A stretch of DNA of 23,953 nt from Pilaira anomala. Taxonomy: Eukaryota; Mucoromycota; Mucoromycetes; Mucorales; Mucoraceae. Below, piece by piece: positions 8,814-18,678 of this stretch. Positions within the stretch are counted from its first letter, which is position 1, and every line of letters begins with the position of its first letter. The stretch spans positions 1-23,953 of the forward strand of contig JAIXMQ010000160.1 of the NCBI GenBank assembly GCA_025716855.1, written 5' to 3'. The position numbers and the translations under genes were made by a program. Under the pieces are notes generated by a model. It was not told where the DNA came from and did no database searches. It saw only the letters and a program-made list of their open reading frames with translations.

Positions 8814-11060
8814 CTAGCACAAGTTTATCAAGCTACCAGCTGTTGTTTTCATTTCAGAGTCAAAAGCAGTCGAAGGAGTGATGACGAAATACGTGTTTTT
8901 TTCTTTTGTTGATTTTTGTAAGCCTACGACTGAAATAATATCGCCTACGTCAACAACAACAAACTTCTTCGTTTCAGTAGCAGCAAAGGATATAACAACT
9001 GGAATAAACTTGCTGTGTTGTGCAGCTCTATGACTCTTCATCATTTCAACAATTGCATAAAAACTGGCATCGTCACCAAAAGAATACTTGAAAAAAAAGT
9101 AATTTTCCAACAAACCAATAAGTAACCTTTTTTAACGTTCGGCCACTAATGGAGAATTATTTCAGGTTAGTATTTTTTTTTTTTCAATACCTATATACAT
9201 ATGAACATACCTTCTAACCAAGTGTGTTGAGTGAAATAAAACATGATCACCACCTCTTTTCACCGTGTTTCTATTATTTTCCTTACAAATTGTTGAAGAA
9301 AATACGTGGGAGTCTTGCCATAATTTTCCTGCTGATTTTATATTCTGTAAGTAGTCAATGTCTATTGATGATGTGGGTGTACTCACACCAAGTAATCTTT
9401 TTTTGTAGAATTTTAAGGCGTTAACATATGATTTTAAAGGAATTAGATTACAGCCAACAAGAGTATCGTCACAATTTCTTCGAGTTTGAATTCTTTGTAA
9501 AAGGGAGCCCAAAGTTGACCATAATCTTTGTTGCCCGAAGGATGATACAAAAATGTATTGGAGCTGTCATCAACTTGTTTTCCAGCACTTTCAAAATTCA
9601 TTATTTCAGTGTTTCTTAGAAACGAATACAAGGCAATTCTTTCCAAGATGATATTTGCATTTTCACCAGACTTGACACGAGACCTTATTTTTTTTGTAAG
9701 CACCTAAAGATTTTTTTTTTAGTAATTTTTTAAACCTTTTTTTGTGTAAAAATAGCTTACCGATCTCTCTTTCCATTGATCTTACAGATTATCCACAAAG
9801 TATATATGTAACATTGACGAATCATTTCTGGTATATGAGAAAGCTGGTGCATGTTTACTCTAAGAACACAGTTGGATATTCTTTTTTCAGCAATGATTTA
9901 GTTAAGGAACTTGAACCAACATTCGAAAGATCTATATAGAAAAAAAACGTAAGATAAAGATATATAATATAATGATTTAAAGTATTTACTTTTCAATCTC
10001 TTTTAGATTTTTTTCGGTAATACTAAATTGAAGTGATAGAGATATACCAGGACAAAGATTCAACAAGCTACTCCTTACTTCAATGTCTTCAAATTGAGAT
10101 GCAATAGTTGTTGGAATGCAGTATACAAGAAAATCCATCCAGTCAGCAGATCTGTAACAGGACTTTACATTACTAACATCCAAAGCTAACCAACTAGATT
10201 TGAAGGATGATGCAGATATAAATTGCCTTGACTGTTTCATAATTTTTTTAATGTCATCAAATGCTTGCTCTGGTAAGGAAAATGGATATTCTTTTTGATT
10301 TCCAATAAACTTGTATGACTCAGAGTATTTCGGGGATATCATCTCAAATAACTCTTTTGCAATATTAGAATAAAGATGCATTTCGTCAACTGGATGATAG
10401 AAAACTGAATCAAAGGAGCAAGTCTGCTAAATACACTTGGTGATTTAATACCGAATGAATTATTTTCCTATGTAAGTATGATGTGTTAATAGTATGATTC
10501 AGATACAATATAAATAATTACTTACTAGGTATTTTTGGCTTTTGTCTTTTAAAAACAAACTATCTTTTGACCGTATCTCCTGGTTTCTTGATTGAAAGTA
10601 CATTCCATGTCTACCAGGTACTGCATCTCCATCTTCATTCTATTCAAGTCGATATTCACCTTCTGTTAGACAAAATCTACAGCCAAATGTAGAGCAGTGA
10701 CCAGCAAAATTCATCAACTCATTACATTGTACACCATCACCGGATACAAAAAGAGTCGTTACTCTACTGATTGCAACCATCTTTGAATTTCTTTTTGCAA
10801 GAAGAGGTTTCTTACTCAACATAGACAGCACCTTGACAATTGGTAAGAGATAAGAGTTAAGATTGATACTCTTCTTGTGAAAGATTACTGCAAGCTGGAA
10901 TGTACACTCTCTAGTAAATCTCTATAGTAAAAAGGTATACACACTATAACCGAATGTATGCTAGTATCTGCCAAATTGGTGAGTATGACCCTCATTTTTT
11001 TTCTTCGGCCAATCAAATAAGAGCGTTTAACTTTAAGATATTTAAAGATAATAGAGAAAA
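8814..11060 (-). pseudogene. Tnp2/CACTA-like transposase remnant, copy A
   Basis: This is a decayed cut-and-paste transposase of the Tnp2 type. Segments recovered along the minus strand: CTFQLAVIF and NLNSYLLPIVK (about 10840-10910); VSGDGVQCNELMNFAGHC then FGCRFCLTEGE (10640-10780), the family's Gly-Asp box followed by a Cys motif; DWMDFLVYCIPTTIASQF (9986-10381); an intron at 9932-9989; RSMERE at about 9770; SRVKSGENANIILERIALYS (9443-9703); and a C-terminal end FIPVVISFAA...TTAGSL (8814-9113). Every block has a counterpart in copy B at 11618-14656 in the same order. Lesions include several frame changes and an in-frame stop shortly after the intron. The zinc-finger N-terminus is missing, so the copy is 5'-truncated near 11060. 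Family assignment rests on motif recall plus agreement between the two copies. Confidence 0.75.
9932..9989 (-). other. Probable intron in Tnp2 copy A (58 nt)
   Basis: The exon ends ...GAAAA|GTAAAT and resumes after TATATAG. The position and phase match the 50-nt intron of copy B at 12637-12686. Confidence 0.65.
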
Positions 11061-11511
11061 AAAAAAGAATGCTTTTTTCTCTTAAAATACATATTGAAAT
11101 CATTGTTAAGGATTATAAAGATGATATATATATGTTTTTATCCAAAAATAACCCTGATATTCATACATACAGCTCAATATAAAAAAATCTGTTTCTGAAT
11201 ATCCACGTAAATTAGTATTTCTGTCTTGATAGATGGAATATTTGCCAATCTTACCCGATTAAATTAAAAAGTTCACCTCCCTTTTTTTTCCCCTATTTTT
11301 TTTTTTAACGTCAAATAAACGTGACTTACTGGTAACTTGTTATTTTTTTTTTAAAAAAACAAAAACGTATAATTTTTCTTTTTCTTTATGTTGCGAATCT
11401 ACTTCACCACTTCAACAACTTGTACATTACGAAACTCATTACGCGTTTTTACATTCAAATGAACTGTTTGTTTTGGAATGTATTGTTCATAACGATTTAT
11501 TATAGAAAAGA
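11061..11511. other. AT-rich spacer between the two Tnp2 copies
   Basis: Long A and T runs with no credible coding frame. The missing N-terminal part of copy A would be expected here, but nothing recognisable remains. Confidence 0.5.
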
Positions 11512-11619
11512 ATATATATTATTTATACAAGAAGGGAAGAAAAAAAAGGGGGCATAAGTATATATATTGTTGATACAAGAAGGGAAGTTAGAAAAAAAAA
11601 GGACATCGGCATATATATT
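11512..11619. repeat. Tandem duplication of about 50 bp at the 3' end of Tnp2 copy B
   Basis: Units run 11512-11559 and 11560-11610, then a partial third to 11619. Each starts ATATATATT and contains ATACAAGAAGGGAAG followed by an A run and a short G-rich stretch. The last unit overlaps the stop region of the transposase on the other strand. Confidence 0.75.
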
Positions 11620-14600
11620 AAATGTAATTTAACTGACCAGCAGTTTCTTTTACATTGTTATTAAAAATCATATAGGGTGAGACAACTTTATGCTCAAACG
11701 AATTAACGGAAGTCTGTACCAGCCCGACTTGCCGTTGAATGTCGTTAAGACTAATTACTGCATATTTGGTTGGCCGTCCAGGTGCATTCAAAGTAACTAC
11801 TGGAATCGTATTAACGTCCCCAGCAGCAATATTTCCTTTCAAGACCTCAACGAAAACCAAAAACTGATTGCTGTCTTCACGGTAATAATTTTTATGCTGA
11901 AAATAAAATAAGACACAACCAACGTACCAGCGATAGGATCTATATTCAAGAGAAGGTAAGCATAAATATTTTATAATAGATAATCAACAAATTAACTTAC
12001 GACTTATATGCAGCATGAAATAATATATAATGATTACCGCGACGACTTTCGGATTTGATTCTTCTGTACATGCAAGAGCAGTATACGTGATTATTAAGAA
12101 GCGCACGGGCGGCGATGGTTATTTCCATATTATTAATGGTAATTTCTTGTAGTGAGCGTGATGTAAGACGACTGTAATATTTTTTGAGCTGTTGAATAAT
12201 AGTAATTGGTGAAACGGATTCAATTAAATTGGTTGATGATAATGTATGAATAGCAAAAGAACTCCATAATTGATGATTTTGATTAAAAGGAGAGGAAAGA
12301 GGAAGTTCAATGAAATCGTCCAGCAATGTTTTTTTTGGTTTTACAGTGTCAAGCAGATCGTTTATATTTACAGCCAAGTTGAAGTAGGAACGCATAGAGA
12401 GACGTTCGACCAAGTTACCGGCATTCTTTCCTGCAGCAACTCTACTCTTGATTAATTTGGAGTATCTTCCAATTGTTCTTTCCATCGAACGTGCACTATA
12501 TGAGCGCATACTGCCAGCCTTTCTAATGATGTATCCAATATGTGTCAAATAATGAATATTAGGTTTGAAAACGCTGACAGATATATTATTCTTTCTTATT
12601 TCTTCGTCAAGGAAATAATGCCAATTAACAAAACAGCTATAATAAGTGGTAAGTATATTTGATTAATGATTATAAAATGATTTTACTTTTCCATCTCTCT
12701 AATCAAAATTTCATTGGTTTCCCATTGTAACGCAATAGCACAACCTCGTACCAAGCATAATAAAGCTTTGCGTGTTGCAGCTTTATTAAACAATGGCACT
12801 ATGAGAGTTGGTACCACGTACAATAGGAAATCCAAGAAATCAATTGCTCGTGCTCCATCTACTTTTGCTATCAAGTTATCCCAACTTCCATGGAATGATA
12901 CAGGTATTTTATTTCTGGATAAATCAATACATTTACCGACGTTGAGCTTGAACGTGTATTCTGAAGTGTTGAATTATCCATCTGCATTCTTGCTGTAAAA
13001 GTTTGTAAGCTTTGTATTCTGATTTACTTTTACAATCATTTCATGAACAAATCTGGACACGGCTTGCCCAAAACCATGAAGTTCATTTAAAACATGGTAA
13101 GAAGAAGATAAAAATGTAGGCAGTTTTGTAAAGATATCAGGCTTCATTAATTGATTAATCTATTTTAAATCATTAGCTGTAGTCCTAGTTTCAAAAGCGT
13201 TTTTTTTTTGAAAAAAAATACACTTACAGGATCACCGTTAACAAAACTTTCTAATGATCGTAAAGCTGCAGTTTTGATTGAAAGTACATGACACCTCTTC
13301 CAGATCCAGCACCTTGTCTTTGTACAAGGCATATTCTGCATCCAAATTTAGCCATGTGTCCTTTGTGGTGGCAGAATTTTGTGATCTTAAAAAACTGTAT
13401 TTAATTTACGTGACCTTTTTTTTTTTCCTGGGGAATATCACCTGTCGCCATCACCAAGTGGACCTTTGCTTTTATTGTTTCGCCATCATAATTTTTTACG
13501 ATCAAACCATGCTCTCCCAAACTCTTAATCTCGTCAACAATTGGCAAAAGAAAAGAGTCAAGGTCCTTGACCTTTCCAGGTAAGATTGCTAACTGAAACA
13601 TATAATTATCGGTATATCTAAAAAAAAAAAAATTGGTTAAACTTGAAATTACATCTAATCTCATTTCTTTCCTTATATAAGGGTCAAAATTAAGAACCAA
13701 GACATGCAAATGGTCATCTCTTGCTTTGACTTCTTCTGATTGACGAAGCCATCGACAAACAAGGCAAGAGCAATGTCGTCAGGTGACTCGAACATACCCA
13801 TAGCCTTGAGCGTCTTGTAGTCTTCGCCATCGAAATAATCAGATATTACACCTGGTACTTCTTCACGTTCATGCCTATATTGTAAGCTCTTTCTGGTGTC
13901 ATCATTACTCAGCATATGCGATAATTGATCACCAACTGACATCATTTTCATGGTCTCAACTGGTTTCAGAGAAGTATTTTCCTGTTGATCTCTATACCTT
14001 TTAACACCACATTGAGGACATTGCGTCTCGTTCTTTGTAATATCAAATAAGTAGCAAGATTTACCACATATATCGTACTTATGTGCTTTCAATACAGTTG
14101 TATTTTCAAGAAGGGTCTTCACTGGTTCAGCATGCATAATATGTGGATTATACTCTATTTGTTTATTAGAAAATGATATGGTAATGGGATAAATTTTATT
14201 ACCTTCAATTAACTTATCATGATCTCATATAGTGCAATATTATATAGGACCGAAAACATACAGCTGGATACTCATAAGTTGGCTAACGTTGAAATATTAT
14301 CATCGATAAGTGATTGATTGTAAACATGTCCCTCATCACCCTTTCAAAGTGAGAAGAAGCTTTGAATGTTCTTGATGAAAGCGGATCAAAAGATGTTGCT
14401 ATTATAAATGGGTAAATATATAGAACCAAAAAAAAAGTTTATGGATGATGATATATACCTTCATCAATAGGGCTTGGTACTGAAAGTACAGGCACAACTG
14501 GAGTCTCTTGAATAATTTCAATGTCCATATCAAAGTCATGTACTCTCTTATGATTTTGAAGCTGACGATAATACCAAAAGATCTGTTGCACTCATCACAT

Positions 14601-14656
14601 TTGTGGCTGGATGAATCTTGATGAGTAAGTTTCATACGCTTAAGTTCGGAGCTCAT
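11618..14656 (-). pseudogene. Tnp2/CACTA-like transposase gene, copy B, decayed but near full length
   Basis: The gene starts at 14656 (MSSELKRM). Parts in order: a C2H2-like finger (CDEC near 14600, then HKRVH after a frame slip near 14588); an intron at 14399-14458; coding-like sequence to about 14180; a zinc ribbon (YDICGKSC and CPQCGVKRY); DYFDGEDYK; SPDDIALALFVDGF (13673-14137); FQLAILPGKVKDLDSFLLP and VMATGDIPQ (13401-13709); GHMAKFGCRICL (about 13340); NELHGFGQAVSRFVHE; IDFLDFLLYVVP (12683-12874); an intron at 12637-12686; RSMERTIGRYSKLIKSRV (11997-12548); and a C-terminal TIPVVTL...TAGQL end. The Asp in VDGF and in TGDI are the likely conserved acidic sites. Lesions: frame slips near 14588, 14325, 13690 and 13410, and stops at 14272-14274 and 12974-12976. 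It is not expected to make a working enzyme. Copy A lies downstream in the same orientation. Confidence 0.82.
12637..12686 (-). other. Probable intron in Tnp2 copy B (50 nt)
   Basis: The donor GAAAA|GTAAAA and acceptor TTATAG|C restore the frame from ...REME into CFVNWHYFLDEE. The same site and phase occur in copy A. Confidence 0.7.
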
Positions 14657-14780
14657 GGTGTAAGGTGATAGAAAAATATGGATTTAAAAAAGGTAAGTTT
14701 ATTTTGTTATTTAACAAAAGGATAAAGAGAGACTGGGATACGATAAGAGGTTGCTTTATTTATAATGTAAAAAATATTAA
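14657..14780. other. 5' flank of Tnp2 copy B
   Basis: AT-rich sequence with no gene. It would hold the promoter of the minus-strand transposase. Confidence 0.4.
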
Positions 14781-15008
14781 TAAAAAAAAAATCGCTGTAA
14801 TTTTTTTAATAAATAAAAAAAAAATCGCTGTGATTTTTTTAATAAATAAAAAAAACCATAAAAAAAAAAACCGCTATGATTTTTTTAATAAAAAAAAAAC
14901 CGCTATGTCTTTTTTAATAAATAAAAAAAAACCGCTATGTCTTTTTAATAAAAAAAAAAACGCTATGTCTTTTTAATAAATAAAAAAAAAAAAATAAAAA
15001 AAAAAAAC
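14781..15008. repeat. AT-rich minisatellite, about six copies
   Basis: Units of about 28-45 bp are built from a CGCTATGTC or CGCTGTGAT core, a T run, AATAAA and a long A run. CGCT cores fall near 14793, 14826, 14872, 14901, 14933 and 14961. Variation is mostly in homopolymer length, which suggests replication slippage. It lies between the divergent transcription units of Tnp2 copy B and the gene at 15122. Frames through it read Asn-Lys-Lys repeats and are not credible proteins. Confidence 0.85.
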
Positions 15009-15121
15009 GGTTCTACTTTTTTAACAAATGAATAAAAATGCTTGCATTATTTAATAATTTTTTTTTTTCATTTATTTTGACCTCTTTATTCTTTTTTAAT
15101 AAAAAAATAAATACATAAAAA
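15009..15121. promoter_or_regulatory. Presumed 5' flank of the gene at 15122
   Basis: T-rich then A-rich sequence runs up to the ATG, with A residues at -1 to -5. No specific promoter element can be named. Confidence 0.3.
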
Positions 15122-15998
15122 ATGAGCAACAACGCTATTATCAACAACACTTCAATCTTAAACAACGAAGACATCCTTAGAGGTATCCGTGAAGAGATTG
15201 CAGCACTTAACGCTCGATTTGATACCCAATTTGCCCCTCCTACGGGAAGTATCAATTTTGATAGTGTCAGACCAATTGCAGTAGCAGGTATGATAGTTCG
15301 TCTATCAATAGTCATGGTGATAGTATTGTTTTCTAATATTATTTATTTATCTAAACAGGAATTGACATGGTGGCTAGACAAAAGAAATGTCTAGAATCAA
15401 TGCATTTCCCAATGCAAGAGGCGTAAGAAGCATTGTGGCTACGTTGCCTGAAGCTCTTGTTGGTTTCCGACCAACTAGAACTAATAGAACACCTTGTGCC
15501 ACGGCAAGAATTAATGCTTTGATTAATTTCTTGCTAAAGCAGGCTACTGGTTCTGAGGTGGATGCACACCCATTAGTAGTTACCTCCACAGGCTTCAGTT
15601 CAGAAGTATTACAAGAGGAATCAGGCACCAGATGAGAAGAGAGGGTGTAACGACTATTGAATGGAGCGGCCTTTCTCCCCAAGAAAAGGTGTTTTATTCC
15701 CTTCAACTTGAAGGGGATATTGCTGCGTATGGGTTTGCCATATACAAATGTAAGAAGCAATGGGCATCAAATCTTTTGTTGCAAGAAGCTATGAAAGGTG
15801 AACGTCAAACAGCAAGGAGAAGAATAGTAAGTACTATAGTGTATTTATTTTAAATATCCATTAATAATTTGCATCTATGTATTTTAGGCTTCTGCTGATG
15901 TTGCTGAACAGCCGGAGACGGCTGATACAGCACCAGTGGTTCCACCATCCGTTCCTGCTGCTACCACTGTAGCCAGTAGACGCACTAGAAGAGGATAA
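15122..15998 (+). CDS. Unrecognised multi-exon gene, possibly damaged
   Basis: I do not recognise the product. The first exon runs 15122-15287 (MSNNAIINN...DILRGIREEIAALNARFD). An intron starts at GTATGA (15288). The best-looking acceptor (15358) gives a frame that soon ends. An AAG acceptor at 15384 instead joins in frame to MSRINAFPNARGVRSIVATL. A second frame change is needed between about 15555 and 15615, either a one-base lesion near 15606 or a 41-nt intron at 15558-15598 with a weak donor. The frame then reads HQMRREGVTTIEWSGLSPQE to 15826. A good intron follows (15827-15887, GTAAGT...TTTTAG), and the last exon ends SRRTRRG at 15998. The tail is rich in Ala, Thr, Pro and Val. No membrane segment or catalytic motif is visible. 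It is divergent to Tnp2 copy B and could be a mobile-element accessory gene or a host gene. Confidence 0.6.
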
Positions 15999-16812
15999 TA
16001 TGATTATCAACATTCCTTGGTTTATGCATATATTAATTTTTTTATTTCTTTTTCTTATTTTTCGTATTTTCCTTTTTTTTTTTCCTTCTTTTCTTTCTCT
16101 CTTATTTTAAATAAAATATTTAATATATTTTTATCTTCTATGTAAAGCTCATATTAGTCTGTAAGTAACAAGATATATAAATAAGTATTTAATGGTGATA
16201 TGGTTTGTATGAACTCGAAGCTATGATATAATATATAATGAAATATAATAATGAAATTCACTGTATTAATCAATCATTATTATAGCTACCACCTCCAGCT
16301 TGTGTTTTGTTTAAACTGGTGTAAATGCTATTTGTTGAGGATGCTTATAGACACAGCTAAATAAATACGTGATCATTGTAGTTATTATATATATATATAT
16401 TATTTTATTATTATTATTATTAAAGCAAGATCATGGTTTAATGCGGGCATAGGCAAACCACATTACTTTCTCATAGGTCAATAACATAACAGGTTGTCAT
16501 ACATGGAAAGTGACAATAACAAGTGTTTGTTTAACCTTGCATGAATTTCCGATCAAAGTAACTCGCCAATAGATACGCGTAATTATAACTGAGAAGAATC
16601 TAGAATGTAACACAGGAAGAAGACATTATATCATATCAAATTATTATCATAGCAAAATTATATCATAGCAAATTACATTACATCTTTATTATCATCATTA
16701 TAACTTATAACCAATAATCATCATGAACATACTTACCTTTACCATATTTATATACATCTTCTATGATATCAATTGATATCACTTTCCGTATGTTTCCGCT
16801 AAAGAAAACATA
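15999..16812. other. Non-coding spacer with microsatellites
   Basis: A pyrimidine-rich stretch follows the gene to about 16110. An (AT)n then (TTA)n microsatellite lies at about 16384-16421. A small repeat with ATCATAGCAAA units lies at about 16640-16672, and an 18-bp palindrome at 16764-16781. No gene was recognised. The last tens of bases read in frame with the DDE remnant at 20086, but I see no homology there. Confidence 0.5.
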
Positions 16813-16815
16813 TAA
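16813..16815. repeat. Harbinger target duplication TAA, left
   Basis: TAA lies directly outside the left inverted repeat and is matched by TAA at 20083-20085. Three-base TWA targets are typical of PIF/Harbinger. Confidence 0.85.
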
Positions 16816-16830
16816 GAGCATCCCCAACCG
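16816..16830 (+). repeat. Left terminal inverted repeat of Harbinger
   Basis: GAGCATCCCCAACCG. The match to the right end is 14 of 15, and similarity fades inside that. Confidence 0.9.
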
Positions 16831-16934
16831 CGGATTTAAATCAATAAAAGTTTTACTTTAAATTTTTTTTTAAATCCCTGATCATCCAACGGGGTTGTAA
16901 AAAAGTTACACAATAACATTTCGGTCCCAAAAGT

Positions 16935-16968
16935 TTTTCAGAGGTTGTACTTTTGCAACCTCTGAAAA
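16935..16968. repeat. Subterminal hairpin in the Harbinger left arm
   Basis: Perfect 13-nt arms TTTTCAGAGGTTG and CAACCTCTGAAAA are separated by 8 nt. Confidence 0.85.
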
Positions 16969-17190
16969 TCTGGATTTACTTTTTTTCGAAGCTTGAACGG
17001 ACTTTTTTTTTTTTATTCTTTTTTTGGTAAAATTTAATTAACAATAGCATGAACTACACGTTCTATATAATTATTAATACACTTGAAATTCAAACTCTTC
17101 ATAGTATTTCTAGTTGATAATTAATTAATAAAGTATTGCCTTTCTTTTATACAGTTTATCTTCTTTGAATTACTTTTATAAAAACGAAAA

Positions 17191-18579
17191 ATGTTTAACA
17201 TCGAAAGATATTTAGATTCACTTGACAGTGAAATGGATAATGAATTGAAAGAGTTTCTTATGCTTATAGAATCATCAGACGAAGAGGATGCAAGAATGGA
17301 AGATATCAGTATATATGCTGCTGCTACTATTTTTTTGATGAGAAAAACAAACCTAAAAAGCGCGGAGGTTCTACCAAAGATCGTGTGGTAATTCAAAGGA
17401 GTCGTCAAAGGGCTGAGGCTGCTTTGAATCTTAATTACTTTGACGCAGTTCCCACTTATCCACCTGAGATTTTTCGCCGTCGTGAGCTTTTTAATAGAAT
17501 TGTAGAAGGTGTTGAAAAGCAAGATGGCTACTTTGTGCAAAGACAAGATGCGCGTAAGGTCTGGGGGTTTACGGCTAGACAAAAATGTACTGCTGCTATC
17601 CGTCAGCTTGCATATGGCGCATCTTCTGACTCTTATGACGAGTATTTGCAAATGGCATAGTCTACTGGAATGGAAGCATTGAAGCGTTTTTGCAAGGCTG
17701 TAATTGATTATTTTGGAAAGGAATACCTTCGAAACCCTACTGCTGATGATCTCAAGACAATCTTGAAGGTAAACGAAGAAAGAGGTTTCCGAGGAATGCT
17801 AGGATCAATTGATTGTATGCATTGGGAATGGAAAAACTGCCCTACCAGCTGGCAAGGAAAAATATCCAACAATCATTCTTGAAGCAGTAGCTACTCAGGA
17901 TTTGTGGATCTGGCATTGCTTTTTTGGTTTACCTGGTGCCCTTAATGATATCAATGTTTTGGATCGATCCTTTGTGTTCGATAATTTCCTTACTGGTGAA
18001 GCCCCAAAGGTATCATACGAGTTAAATGGTCATCAGTACGAGATGGGTTATTACCTGGGTGATGGTATTTATCCAAAATATGCCAATTTGGTAAAAACCA
18101 TACCCAATCCTACGACATTAGGCGAAAAGGTATATTTTTATTCATTACAAAAATAACGAGAATATTTTTAACAAATCATATTCAACTTGTAGAACTTTTC
18201 TTCAGCTCAGGAAGCGGTAAGAAAAGATGTCGAGCGTGCCTTTGGCGTTTTACAAGGAAGGTTTAAGATATTGACGACTCCAGCCAGATTGTGGGATGAA
18301 AGGCAGCTGAAAAATGTCATGCTTGCTTGTGTCATACTCCATAACATGATAGTAGAAGATGAGCGGGATGTGGAAGGACTCGAAAATCTGTTTGAATCTG
18401 AATGTACAATTGATGATTCAAACATTAACTCTGGTAGAACCTCCTATGCAGCTGAAAACGAGCTGAACTTTCAAGCCTTTCATAAAAGAGACAGTGCAAT
18501 GAGAGATGCCAGCAAACATCAAATGCTTCGTGATGATCTTGTTAGCCATTTGTGGATGCGTAAATCCCACCATCGATAA
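17191..18579 (+). pseudogene. PIF/Harbinger transposase, interrupted
   Basis: This is the DDE endonuclease that would excise and insert the element. It starts at MFNIERYLD. An acidic N-terminus is followed by a basic PKKRGGSTKDR stretch, a helix-turn-helix-like region (DGYFVQRQDARKVWGFTARQ), then the catalytic domain: GSIDCMHWEW with Asp at 17811-17813, ILEAVATQDLWIWHCFFGLP, LNDINVLDRS with Asp at 17947-17949, GYYLGDGIYP, an intron at 18130-18192, and DVERAFGVLQ with Glu at 18232-18234. ILHNMIVEDE follows near the C-terminus. All three DDE residues remain. Lesions: a frame slip at the T7 run 17330-17336, an in-frame TAG at 17658-17660 and a slip near 17850-17865. The intron (GTATAT...TTGTAG) restores the frame cleanly. 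Confidence 0.93.
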
Positions 18580-18678
18580 AAAAAAATATATACATAAAAA
18601 ATAAAATATATACATATATAAATATATATATATTTTAACAATTTTTTTTTATTTAATTATTAGAATATCTATTTATAA
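18580..18678. other. Gap between convergent Harbinger genes
   Basis: A short AT-rich, TATA-repeat stretch of 99 bp, probably the shared 3' end region of the two genes. Confidence 0.5.

Noticed and set aside
9742..9939. 65-codon plus-strand frame
   Set aside because: It lies opposite the post-intron exon of Tnp2 copy A, whose minus-strand sequence aligns with copy B.
14665..14976. 103-codon plus-strand frame
   Set aside because: It translates the AT-rich minisatellite into repeated Asn-Lys-Lys runs, with no sign of a protein.
15374..15760. 128-codon minus-strand frame
   Set aside because: It overlaps the plus-strand gene at 15122-15998, which has splice signals and a better protein-like reading.
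17121..17651. 176-codon minus-strand frame
   Set aside because: It is antisense to the Harbinger transposase N-terminus, whose plus-strand motifs are clear.
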